Shown here piece after piece: positions 14,142 through 22,351 of a stretch of DNA of 38,537 nt. The stretch comes from Salinisphaeraceae bacterium UBA4764. Lineage in GTDB: Bacteria; Pseudomonadota; Gammaproteobacteria; Nevskiales; Salinisphaeraceae. The stretch lies in the NCBI GenBank assembly GCA_002403445.1, contig DHHU01000064.1:75142-113678 (forward strand). The letters run 5' to 3'. Made by a program: the position numbers and the translations under genes. The notes beneath the pieces were generated by a model. It was not told the origin of the DNA. It made no database searches and worked only from the letters and a program-made list of their open reading frames with translations. Position 1 is the stretch's first letter, and every line of letters begins with the position of its first letter.

Positions 14142-15136
14142 CAGCCCAACACACGCAGAAAAGGGTGCAGCGGGCTGAGTTCGGGATACGCTTCCACAAC
14201 TGGTAAAACATAGCCAATGAAACGCGCAGCATCGGCAATATAAAGCGGCTTGTCATCACGCCACCAAAGCCTGGCAAACACCCCCAGCACTTTGAGATGT
14301 CGCTGGAGGCCAATCCAGATCAGGTCTTCGTAAAATTGCGACCAGATCTTGGGAACTGGTAAGTCGGCATCCAGCGCAGCACACCAATAGCGATACTGCC
14401 ACCGGACCGTATACTCCGATGGCCAGTCGATGAATGCATCGCGACAGAGGCTGGCGATATCATAAGCAATAGGGCCTGAGCGCGCATCCTGGAAGTCAAT
14501 GATACCGGGCAAGGGTCTCGAAACCATTAGGTTGCGCGGCATATAGTCTCGATGCACAACCACATGCTGTTGGCGTTCGATGCGATCCAGAATCACACTG
14601 TACGTCGATTCCAGCGAGACCGTCTCGGCCTCGGTCAAGCCATGGCCCAGATACCGCTCAACGAACCACTCACCAAACAAGCGCAACTCATCGAGCAAGG
14701 CTGTGCGATCCAGAACGTCCAGATTGTCTGCCGGCATGGCAACTTGCCAATGCACCAAGGCATCCACTGCCGCATGCATAAGGTTATCGGGGGCGTCGTT
14801 CTGCTGTAACGCATCGAGATAGGATCGATCCCCCAGATCACTCAACAATAAAAACCCTTTCGCCGAATCGAAGGCAATAACTTCAGGCACGTTCAATCCG
14901 GCATCCGCTGCGCGGCCGGCAATGGTCACGAAAGCGTCGTTATTCTGACTCGCCGGAGGCGAATCGACGGCAATACGCGATATCAGTGCTCCGCTGTCGG
15001 CTTGCGCTGGTTCTGCGCATGGAATCACCCGAAAATATCGGCGCGAACTGGCATCAGCACTCACGATCTGCCAGTCGCAGCACACACCCATTTTGGACTC
15101 GGCCCACTCCTTTAAAGCAAGGGCACGTTGGTCCAT
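14141..15136 (-). CDS. amgK: Anomeric MurNAc/GlcNAc kinase (AmgK)
   Basis: A 331-residue aminoglycoside-phosphotransferase-fold kinase. It has the N-terminal SADASSRRYFRV nucleotide loop, the catalytic loop VVHRDYMPRNLMV (His-x-Asp with downstream Asn) and the metal site IDFQDARSGPIAYDIASL. AmgK phosphorylates recovered MurNAc at C1, giving MurNAc-1-phosphate for MurU. The order lptD, divergent amgK, then murU matches Pseudomonas, which supports the assignment over other APH-family kinases. I chose ATG 15136. The open frame continues 525 bases upstream, across the lptD start, without family sequence. The gene shares TGATG with murU. Confidence 0.92.
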   Translation of the reverse strand: MDQRALALKEWAESKMGVCCDWQIVSADASSRRYFRVIPCAEPAQADSGALISRIAVDSPPASQNNDAFVTIAGRAADAGLNVPEVIAFDSAKGFLLLSDLGDRSYLDALQQNDAPDNLMHAAVDALVHWQVAMPADNLDVLDRTALLDELRLFGEWFVERYLGHGLTEAETVSLESTYSVILDRIERQQHVVVHRDYMPRNLMVSRPLPGIIDFQDARSGPIAYDIASLCRDAFIDWPSEYTVRWQYRYWCAALDADLPVPKIWSQFYEDLIWIGLQRHLKVLGVFARLWWRDDKPLYIADAARFIGYVLPVVEAYPELSPLHPFLRVLG

Positions 15137-15376
15137 GACAGAGTTAAGACAGTTGGCCGTTTTTAAGGTTCTCAATACACACACGCCAGGTGCTTGCGTC
15201 GCAGGGAGGTTGCGAACGAAAGTGTTCGATTGGTGTAAGCCTGAGCGCTCATTAGAGGTCGAACATTTAAGCCGGTTGGTTACTGAATTTAACGACATTG
15301 AGCGGGTCAAGGGTATTATGACCCAATCACCTTGCGCAGCCGCTTGTTTTCTAAGCCGCCTGCTCCTCGATAGAGT

Positions 15377-15405
15377 TTGCGGGACACAACCGGCGTGCGC
15401 ATAAT
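15377..15405 (+). promoter_or_regulatory. Candidate sigma-70 promoter for lptD
   Basis: TTGCGG (15377-15382), a 17-base spacer, then CATAAT (15400-15405). The -10 matches five of six consensus bases and the -35 three of six. Transcription would begin about 24 bases before the TTG at 15436. The rest of the 299-bp amgK-lptD divergent region (15137-15435) shows no other feature I can support. Confidence 0.4.
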
Positions 15406-15435
15406 CTAGCTTAGACCGATAAAGCGACGTACGAT

Positions 15436-17850
15436 TTGAATCAACCTTGCCAAGGCGGTCAATTGGGCTTAATCGCGATTTCACGACTTGAGTCACATAC
15501 ACTGCGCTCCAGATACAGGCACCACAAACGATTCTGTGCGCTGGCAATACTGTTGGGCGCAGGTGCCTTGGCGAGCGCCAATGTCGCATCGGGTGCCTCA
15601 GCAGGAAGCTGTCCAGTACACTCGATACCGATTGCGCCTGCTGCCAAAGGGCAACCAGCAACAGTTCGAGCGAATCATGTCAGCCTGCAACATGGCGTGG
15701 CGACTGCCCACGGCAACGTGCGGCTGACCCGCGACGGACAAGCGTTGGAGGCGCCCTACGTTCAATACAACTTGAATTCCAGTGCTGCAAACGCCCACGG
15801 TGGTTTGCTTTATTACAAACCCGGTTTATTCCTCAAGGCCCAAAAAGGTGCGATCAACATTAACAGCAGCACTGGTGTTTTTAGCAAGGTTACGTATAAA
15901 TTGCCCCATAGCAGTGTTCGCGGCCACGCAGCCACGGTGGACTCGAAATCTAAACAGCACTATCGACTTAGCGAAGCCACCTACACCACCTGCCCGCTGA
16001 ATTCGCCAACATGGTATATCTCAGCCACCCATGTCGATTTGAACCAAAAATCCGGGAGGGGAGACGCCTGGAATGCGGTGATGCATTTATATGGACTGCC
16101 GATCTTCTATACCCCCTATTTCAGCTTTCCCATTGATAACAGGCGTCACACCGGTTTTCTAGCGCCTTATGAAGGTCATTCGAGCCAATCCGGCTTTAGC
16201 CTGGCGACGCCGTACTATATAAACCTTGCGCCACAATATGATCTGACGCTCATTCCACGTTATTACGGCAAACGAGGCTTCCAGATTGGTGCACTCGGGC
16301 GCTATCAGTTCAAGCACCAGAAAGGCAATATCGCCGGGCAATATCTGCCTTACGACCAGCGATACGGCGGCAGCCGCAGCTTTGTGCATTTTCAGGATCA
16401 GGGTCAATTCAATAAATACATCGGATTCCAAGCTGACTATAATCGCGCCAGCGACAAAACCTATTTCAAGGATTTCAAAAATGGGCCAACCGGCACATCG
16501 ACGTCGGTTCTAGAGCGTGGCGCGCAACTCACTTTTGCCACCACTGGCGCAAGGCTGAACGTTTTAGTTCAAGATTTCCAAACCCTATATCCGACGAGCC
16601 ACAGAACGTCGTTTTATAACGTTTTCAACTATAACCCTTACAAGCGTCTGCCGAGTGTTCAACTGCATCTGCTATCGCCGACTGCACCTTTTCAGCTGGG
16701 TCTGAACGCAAGTTACACCAATTTCGTAAGCGGCAATCCGAATGCCGTGGAAGCCCAACGCTACAACGCTAAACCCAAATTGATTTGGTCGATCGATCAC
16801 GGCGGCTGGTTCGTTAACAGTCAAGCTGCCTACGAGTTCACGCACTACAGTCTAAGTAACGTCAGAACTACTGGCCCCAACCGTCAATCTACGTCAATCA
16901 ACCGCGGTATTCCATCATTCAAGCTACGCTCGGGACTGCGGTTTTCGCGTACCATGAGTAATGGCTGGATACAGACGCTGACTCCAGAGGCCGAATACCT
17001 TTTCACCGCCTACGACAATCAGAAAAATATTCCGATATTTGACAGTGGCATGCCGCAACTACACTACCAGCGGTTGTTTGCAAGCAACCGCTTTACCGGC
17101 ATTGACCGCATTGGCGACGCCAATCAGATCACGCTTGGGGCGAGCACGCGTATCTATTCACCCGACAGTGGGCGTAGATTGGCCAAACTGGAGCTTGGCC
17201 GCGTTACAAGTTTACGGAAACTCAAGGTTACTCTGCCCAACAGCAGCCTGACGGGTTATTCCAACTATGGCTCCGATTTTGTCGGACGCCTAACGCTCAG
17301 CCCTCTCCGCCAGATTCAGTTGCTGGGGTCGGTGGCTTATAGCGGCGAACATAGCAGGATTGATCGTGGCCGGGCCGAATTTTTGTACGCAACTAAAGCA
17401 GGGTACGGCGTTAATCTGGGCTATCGCTACTATCGCGGCTACCGACCAGCTCGAGGTGCCAATCTCGGTCCAAATGGCACAATTCAATTGCGACCGAATC
17501 AGTACGACACACTGAAGCAAATTGCAATAAAAGCCTATGCACCGCTGGGGCAACATTTCAAGGCTGTCGGTCGCTGGAACTATTCACTTGAAATAAACCA
17601 AACAATAGAGACTATTGCTGGTATCCAGTACAGTCCTTCATGCTGTATTGCCGCACAGCTATCATGGCGACGATACGTAGATAACAGGGGCCGTAACGGC
17701 AAATTTCAAAACAGTATCGTATTTCAATTCGTGTTCCGCGGATTTGAAAAACTCGGAAATACATCGAAGTCTTTCGTATCCAACAATATATTCAACGGGG
17801 TCAAACCCGGCCGCTCTCGTAACACTTATAACACGCTACAAACTCAATGA
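15436..17850 (+). CDS. lptD: LPS-assembly outer-membrane protein LptD
   Basis: An 804-residue protein that inserts lipopolysaccharide into the outer leaflet with LptE. A signal sequence (hydrophobic core at about residues 33-47) is followed by the periplasmic OstA-like beta-jellyroll (about 60-200: ATVRANHVSLQHG, ATAHGNVRLTRDG) and the C-terminal beta-barrel. The disulfide pattern of E. coli LptD is kept: Cys in GSCPV, Cys in TTCPLNSPTW, and paired CC in SPSCCIAAQ. The barrel has Tyr-rich strands and is unusually basic. Start codon is uncertain: TTG 15436 fits the upstream promoter, but TTG 15463 has a better ribosome site (AAGGCGG at 15452-15458). Its stop overlaps the surA start (ATGA). surA encodes the chaperone LptD needs. 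Confidence 0.95.
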   Translation: MNQPCQGGQLGLIAISRLESHTLRSRYRHHKRFCALAILLGAGALASANVASGASAGSCPVHSIPIAPAAKGQPATVRANHVSLQHGVATAHGNVRLTRDGQALEAPYVQYNLNSSAANAHGGLLYYKPGLFLKAQKGAININSSTGVFSKVTYKLPHSSVRGHAATVDSKSKQHYRLSEATYTTCPLNSPTWYISATHVDLNQKSGRGDAWNAVMHLYGLPIFYTPYFSFPIDNRRHTGFLAPYEGHSSQSGFSLATPYYINLAPQYDLTLIPRYYGKRGFQIGALGRYQFKHQKGNIAGQYLPYDQRYGGSRSFVHFQDQGQFNKYIGFQADYNRASDKTYFKDFKNGPTGTSTSVLERGAQLTFATTGARLNVLVQDFQTLYPTSHRTSFYNVFNYNPYKRLPSVQLHLLSPTAPFQLGLNASYTNFVSGNPNAVEAQRYNAKPKLIWSIDHGGWFVNSQAAYEFTHYSLSNVRTTGPNRQSTSINRGIPSFKLRSGLRFSRTMSNGWIQTLTPEAEYLFTAYDNQKNIPIFDSGMPQLHYQRLFASNRFTGIDRIGDANQITLGASTRIYSPDSGRRLAKLELGRVTSLRKLKVTLPNSSLTGYSNYGSDFVGRLTLSPLRQIQLLGSVAYSGEHSRIDRGRAEFLYATKAGYGVNLGYRYYRGYRPARGANLGPNGTIQLRPNQYDTLKQIAIKAYAPLGQHFKAVGRWNYSLEINQTIETIAGIQYSPSCCIAAQLSWRRYVDNRGRNGKFQNSIVFQFVFRGFEKLGNTSKSFVSNNIFNGVKPGRSRNTYNTLQTQ

Positions 17851-19226
17851 AACGTCTTACTCAAATTGCCTGCCTGCTTTGCCTTTGCAGCGCCACTACG
17901 CTTGCCGGGGCCAATTCGTTGACGTCGGGCAGCGGGCTTGGCAGTTTCTCTTTGGCACCATCCCGTTCATCGGGAGGGCACCACTCAAAGCATTCGATCG
18001 ACGGCATTGCCGCAGTGGTCAATAACGGCGTCATTCTCAAAAGCCGTCTGAACCAAGCCGTGGCACAGGCCCGGCAACAGGGTAATCGCAACATTCCTCG
18101 GAATGTGCTCCGTTCGCGTGTGCTTGATCGGCTCATCATGCGCAAACTCGAACTGCAACAAGCGCACCGCGAAGGTATAACCATATCGAAGTCCGAGCTC
18201 GCCCAAGGTATACAACGCTTGGCCAAGAGCAACAATATGTCGGTCGCTCAGTTCAAGCAAGCGGCGCAACAACACCATTTGACACTCAAAAGCTTGAAAA
18301 AACAGATTCGCAAGCAGATGCTCATCGCGAAAGTGCGTCGACAAAACGTTATGTCACAAGTGTCGATCACTCCGGACGACGTCAATCAATATCTGCACAC
18401 GCAAGATCTGCAAAACGGCGTGAAAAACAAATACCGTTTTCGCCGTATCATCGAAAAACCGACTTCCGGTAACGGTACCAAGCGCAAAGAACTCGAGAAT
18501 CTACGCCAACGTGCCAAGAACGGCGCGAACTTTGCCACCCTGGCTCGTAAAAACTCGAGTGGCCCCAATGCAGCCCATGGAGGGTTGGTGAACTGGACTC
18601 CGGCGAGCCAACTGTCCCAGCCCATCGCCAAAGCGCTGGGCAACTTGAGTCAGGGCGGGATTAGTAACGTGATCCACCAAGGCAACCGCTTGATTTTGCT
18701 TAAACTGCTCGGCCGTCGGCCTATTGGCGGCAGCCATTCCGGCAACACCGTGACGCAAGTTAAGGTACGCCACATTGTCATCGACACCAACGCCATTCGT
18801 AACCGGAAAAAAGCCAAAGCATTGGCAGACCGTCTGCGACATGAAATTAAAGCGGGTGATAGCTTTGCTAGCGTGGCAAAACAATATTCTGACGACAAGA
18901 GTACTGCCAGTGACGGTGGTGAATTAGGCTGGATTACTGTTAATCAGATCAATCCCAAGACGCGTCGCGTCATTTCTAATCTGAACCCAGGCCAAGTATC
19001 ACCTGTACTCAAGGCGGCCAAAGGGTTCGAGATCATCAAACTGCAAAAACGCCGCACGCAAAATCAAGCTCGACAAAAACGCCGCAACAAGGCTCGCCAA
19101 GCACTGGGTCAAAAGCAAGCTCAAGAGCGCGGCAAGATCTGGATGCACAAACTGCGCGATCAAGCCTACATCGATATCCGTATCAAAAATTATCAACCCC
19201 AAGCCGGCTTTTCTATCGGACAGTGA
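17847..19226 (+). CDS. surA: Periplasmic chaperone/peptidyl-prolyl isomerase SurA
   Basis: A 459-residue exported protein that escorts outer-membrane proteins, LptD among them. It has a signal peptide (about residues 1-22), the N-terminal chaperone helix bundle starting IDGIAAVVNNGVILKSRL, and two parvulin domains. The second domain is clear (VKVRHIVI, SFASVAKQYSDDKSTASDGGELGWI); the first is divergent (YRFRRIIEKP, FATLARKNSSG, GGLVNW). By hand count there are about 80 Lys/Arg and 23 Asp/Glu, whereas E. coli SurA is near neutral or acidic. An insertion-like basic tail (QNQARQKRRNKARQALG) precedes the C-terminal helix. The start overlaps the lptD stop by four bases and the end overlaps pdxA by four. 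Confidence 0.94.
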   Translation: MKRLTQIACLLCLCSATTLAGANSLTSGSGLGSFSLAPSRSSGGHHSKHSIDGIAAVVNNGVILKSRLNQAVAQARQQGNRNIPRNVLRSRVLDRLIMRKLELQQAHREGITISKSELAQGIQRLAKSNNMSVAQFKQAAQQHHLTLKSLKKQIRKQMLIAKVRRQNVMSQVSITPDDVNQYLHTQDLQNGVKNKYRFRRIIEKPTSGNGTKRKELENLRQRAKNGANFATLARKNSSGPNAAHGGLVNWTPASQLSQPIAKALGNLSQGGISNVIHQGNRLILLKLLGRRPIGGSHSGNTVTQVKVRHIVIDTNAIRNRKKAKALADRLRHEIKAGDSFASVAKQYSDDKSTASDGGELGWITVNQINPKTRRVISNLNPGQVSPVLKAAKGFEIIKLQKRRTQNQARQKRRNKARQALGQKQAQERGKIWMHKLRDQAYIDIRIKNYQPQAGFSIGQ

Positions 19227-20239
19227 TTTTGAACACAGGCAAACGGTCGGTGCCTCGGCTAGTTGTCACACCGGGCGAACCCGCCGGCGTAGGACCCGAT
19301 TTGCTGCTCGAAGTAGCAACCAAGGACTGGCCATTTGAGATCGTCGCGGTGGCTGATTCCAACATGCTTGCCGAACGTGCTCATCTACTGGGGTTATCGA
19401 TCTCGATGGAGCCCGCCAACTACGCAACGGCACCATCACCACACCGGGCCGGTTTGCTGCCGGTAGACCATGTCACCTGCATGTACTCCGTTGTCGCGGG
19501 AAAACTGACGTCCGGCAACGCGGCCTATGTCTTGACTACGCTGGATCGCGCGATTGATCACTGTCTGATCGGTCGCGCCAATGCGCTCGTCACCGGGCCA
19601 ATCCATAAGGCAACCATCACCCAGTCCGGTGAGCCGTTTGACGGCCACACCAATTATCTGGCCACTCGGTGCCAAGCGCCACCGCCCATCATGTTGCTAA
19701 CCACCGCTGATCAATCGTTCCGCGTCGCACTGGCCACTATGCACTTGCCACTAGTCGACGTACCTACTGCCCTCAGTGTTGAGGGTTTGCAGCATGTATT
19801 TCGAACCACCGCCGACGGGTTGCAACGCGATTTCGGGCTGTTATCGCCCCGTCTACTGGTTACTGGCCTGAACCCTCATGCCGGAGAGGACGGGACCCTT
19901 GGAACCGAGGAAACCCACGTTATCAAGCCGGCAATCCTGGCCGCCCGAAACCACGGTATCCATATCGAAGGGCCATTTTCCGCCGATACAGTGTTCGTTG
20001 ATGACCTGAGGACACGCGGTGACGTCGTGATAGCCATGTATCACGATCAAGGCTTACCGGCAATTAAATATGCCGGTTTCGGTCGAGTGATCAATGTCAC
20101 ACTCGGTTTGCCTATAGTGCGCACATCGGTCGATCATGGTACTGCAGCTGATCTGGCCGGTACCGGACGGGCACAAGCCAAAAGCCTGCGAGCCGCAGTC
20201 GAAACAGCGGCAGACATTGTGCGATCTCGTGGCACGTAA
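19223..20239 (+). CDS. pdxA: 4-hydroxythreonine-4-phosphate dehydrogenase PdxA
   Basis: A 338-residue cytosolic enzyme of pyridoxal-phosphate synthesis. It oxidises 4-phosphohydroxy-L-threonine with NAD. The signature segments are all present: TPGEPAGVGPDL, VTGPIHKA, the metal His in GHTNYLA, the second in GLNPHAGEDG, DTVFVDD, the third in MYHDQGLPAIKY, and HGTAADLAGTG near the end. Start is GTG 19223, which overlaps the surA stop (GTGA). The 3' end overlaps rsmA by 11 bp. The arrangement surA-pdxA-rsmA is conserved in enteric bacteria and pseudomonads. Confidence 0.95.
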   Translation: MILNTGKRSVPRLVVTPGEPAGVGPDLLLEVATKDWPFEIVAVADSNMLAERAHLLGLSISMEPANYATAPSPHRAGLLPVDHVTCMYSVVAGKLTSGNAAYVLTTLDRAIDHCLIGRANALVTGPIHKATITQSGEPFDGHTNYLATRCQAPPPIMLLTTADQSFRVALATMHLPLVDVPTALSVEGLQHVFRTTADGLQRDFGLLSPRLLVTGLNPHAGEDGTLGTEETHVIKPAILAARNHGIHIEGPFSADTVFVDDLRTRGDVVIAMYHDQGLPAIKYAGFGRVINVTLGLPIVRTSVDHGTAADLAGTGRAQAKSLRAAVETAADIVRSRGT

Positions 20240-21011
20240 ACGCTTCGGCCAGAATTTTCTAGCTGACCCGGGAATCGTGGATCAAATCGTTGCGACGATC
20301 GCTCCCCGGCATGATGACGCTGTGGTCGAGATCGGCCCTGGGCACGGGGCGATTACCGGACCGCTTGCTGCCAAACTCGACCGGCTTGACGTGATAGAAA
20401 TTGACTGTGATCTTGCAAGCTCAATCGTGGCCAGATTCAGCAACGAACCAAACATAGTTCAGCTGATTGGCCACAACGCGCTTGGCTTCGACTATAGCGC
20501 GCACGCCGTCAAGCGCGGCAAGCCAATACGCTTGGTAGGGAGCCTAGCCTATAACATTGGAACACCGCTCCTCTTTCAAACACTGGATATTTTCGATGCC
20601 ATCACCGATATGCATTTCATGCTACAAAAAGAGGTGGTGGACCGGATCGTGGCATGTCCGGGGGAACGGTCTTATGGCCGACTCAGTGTCGGTGTGGCTG
20701 TGCGCGCAAATGCGATTTCGCTTTTTGACGTCCCCCCCAGCGCATTCCGACCACAACCCAAGGTCAATTCAGCATTTGTACGAATCAAGCCGGCTAAGGA
20801 GCGCCCAGACATTTTCGATTGGCGTTTATTTAACCAGATGTTGACCGACGCATTTGGCAAGCGACGCAAGACATGCCGGAATGCACTATCGGGTTGGCTA
20901 TCAGCTGAGCAAATCAATGCACTGGGTATCGACCCGCAACGCCGACCCGCCGAGCTATCGCCGAATGATTACGTGGCTCTTGCCAACGCGGCGACCAAGC
21001 ACGATTTATAG
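20229..21011 (+). CDS. rsmA: 16S rRNA (adenine1518/1519-N6) dimethyltransferase RsmA/KsgA, with altered active site
   Basis: A 260-residue RNA methyltransferase that would dimethylate two adenines in helix 45 of 16S rRNA late in 30S assembly. The N-terminus VARKRFGQNFLADPG and the SAM-binding motif VVEIGPGHGAITGPLA are intact. Two other conserved sites are changed. The NLPY motif (Asn113-Tyr116 of E. coli KsgA) reads SLAY at residues 105-108. The DAL-type motif, whose Asp contacts SAM, reads NAL at residue 83. The C-terminal RNA-binding half is present (FRPQPKVNSAFVRI, AFGKRRKTCRNAL). GTG 20229 is the likely start, because it gives the family N-terminus. No frameshift is seen. The gene is not followed by apaG, unlike in E. 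coli. Confidence 0.93.
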   Translation: MARKRFGQNFLADPGIVDQIVATIAPRHDDAVVEIGPGHGAITGPLAAKLDRLDVIEIDCDLASSIVARFSNEPNIVQLIGHNALGFDYSAHAVKRGKPIRLVGSLAYNIGTPLLFQTLDIFDAITDMHFMLQKEVVDRIVACPGERSYGRLSVGVAVRANAISLFDVPPSAFRPQPKVNSAFVRIKPAKERPDIFDWRLFNQMLTDAFGKRRKTCRNALSGWLSAEQINALGIDPQRRPAELSPNDYVALANAATKHDL

Positions 21012-21049
21012 CAGGCAATTCAGTAAAAGCGCACCCCTTAGACTCGCAT

Positions 21050-21865
21050 ATGACGACATTTTGCATCGGTGACGTCCATGCACAGTTGAAAAAACTCGAC
21101 CAACTACTCTGCCGGCTTGACACAATAGACGCGAGTGCTGAGATTTGGTTTGTCGGCGATTTGATCAACCGTGGCCCGGATTCTGCAGGGGTTCTACGCC
21201 GAGTTCGCCAATTGGGTGAGCGCGCACATGTCGTGCTTGGCAACCATGACCTGACTGTATTGGCTACGGCAGCCGACACAGATAAACAGACTAAAGTTGA
21301 TACCGGCGTCCTGGACTTGCTAAGCAGTGACGATGCAAATGATCTACTCAACTGGTTGCGCTACCGTCCCTTAATCCATGATCGCCCAGACCTGGAATGG
21401 ATCATGGTTCATGCGGGAATACCGGGCTGTTGGGACTTAACCGAAGCCAAGATGCACGCAAGAGAATTCGAAAACGGTTTGCGCAGCCCTGATTGGATGC
21501 ACCTGTTCAAACAGTTGTTCGGTAATGAACCTTCGACATGGCCACAAGCTCGAGGCCAAGTTGAACGTAATCGGTACATCGCTAACGCTTTAACACGACA
21601 ACGGTTTTGCGAGTCCACTAGCGGCGTATTAAATATGGAGTATAAAAAAACCGTAGCAGCCGCACCAAACGGCCTTGTGCCGTGGTTCGCAGCAAAAGAT
21701 CGCCGTAATCGCGATCATCCAATCGTGTTCGGTCACTGGGCTGCACTTGGCCGGATTGCTTGGCCCGAACATAACGTATGGTGTGTAGACACAGGAGCAT
21801 CATGGGGCGGCCCGCTCACAGCCATCGAGCTCGAAGGCCAATCAGTTATCTACTCGGTCAGGTAA
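21050..21865 (+). CDS. apaH: Diadenosine tetraphosphatase ApaH
   Basis: A 271-residue metallophosphoesterase that splits Ap4A into two ADP and also removes Np4 caps from RNA. The metal-binding blocks are IGDVHAQ, VGDLINRGPDS and VLGNHDLTVLA near the N-terminus, with MVHAGIPGCWDL in the middle and VFGHWAALG and CVDTGASWGGPLTAIEL near the end. The length matches E. coli ApaH (280). It follows rsmA by 38 bp, with apaG absent between them, and is the last gene of the lptD cluster. Its stop lies 42 bp from the convergent rplQ stop, with no obvious terminator in that gap. Confidence 0.95.
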   Translation: MTTFCIGDVHAQLKKLDQLLCRLDTIDASAEIWFVGDLINRGPDSAGVLRRVRQLGERAHVVLGNHDLTVLATAADTDKQTKVDTGVLDLLSSDDANDLLNWLRYRPLIHDRPDLEWIMVHAGIPGCWDLTEAKMHAREFENGLRSPDWMHLFKQLFGNEPSTWPQARGQVERNRYIANALTRQRFCESTSGVLNMEYKKTVAAAPNGLVPWFAAKDRRNRDHPIVFGHWAALGRIAWPEHNVWCVDTGASWGGPLTAIELEGQSVIYSVR

Positions 21866-21907
21866 CGCTATAACCGACTGTCTATGAAATGACTAATCGA
21901 GTTTGAC

Positions 21908-22297
21908 TCAAGCGGCGTCGCTTTCGTTTTCTTCTTCTGTCGGACGATCCACCAACTCCACATAAGCCATTGGCGCGGCATCGCCCTGCCGAAAACCACA
22001 CTTTAGTATACGAAGATATCCACCAGGCCGATCAGCATAACGGTCGCCCAATGTACCGAATAGTTTGGCGACTGCCGCTTTATTGCGCAGGCGGTTGAAA
22101 GCCAGACGTCGATTGGCCGTACTATCCTTTGTTGCCAACGTGATAAGGGGCTCAGCCGTTCTACGTAGCTCTTTGGCACGTGGAAGTGTTGTTTTAATGA
22201 TTTCGTGCTGCACTAACGACACCGTCAGGTTTGCAAGCAAGGCACGGCGGTGTGAGGACGAGCGACCTAGATTGCCGCCTTTTTTTCGGTGACGCAT
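21908..22297 (-). CDS. rplQ: Ribosomal protein L17
   Basis: A 129-residue large-subunit protein located near the exit tunnel. The N-terminus MRHRKKGGNLGRSSSHRRALLANL is diagnostic, as are KTTLPRAKELR, NRRLAFNRLRN and YLRILKCGFRQGDAAPMAYVEL. E. coli L17 has 127 residues. It is the last gene of the alpha operon, 54 bp after rpoA, and has a short acidic tail (EEENESDAA). Confidence 0.97.
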   Translation of the reverse strand: MRHRKKGGNLGRSSSHRRALLANLTVSLVQHEIIKTTLPRAKELRRTAEPLITLATKDSTANRRLAFNRLRNKAAVAKLFGTLGDRYADRPGGYLRILKCGFRQGDAAPMAYVELVDRPTEEENESDAA

Positions 22298-22351
22298 GGT
22301 ATTCGATATCCTTAATAAAGTAGGCGTTTACTGGCTAGAAGTAGACATTTA

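Noticed and set aside
15137..15661. Upstream extension of the amgK open frame on the minus strand, overlapping the lptD start
   Set aside because: The extra 175 residues show no kinase-like sequence, cover the lptD promoter and coding start, and AmgK aligns naturally from ATG 15136.
21866..21907. Bidirectional terminator between convergent apaH and rplQ
   Set aside because: The 42-bp gap has no stem followed by a T-run on either strand.
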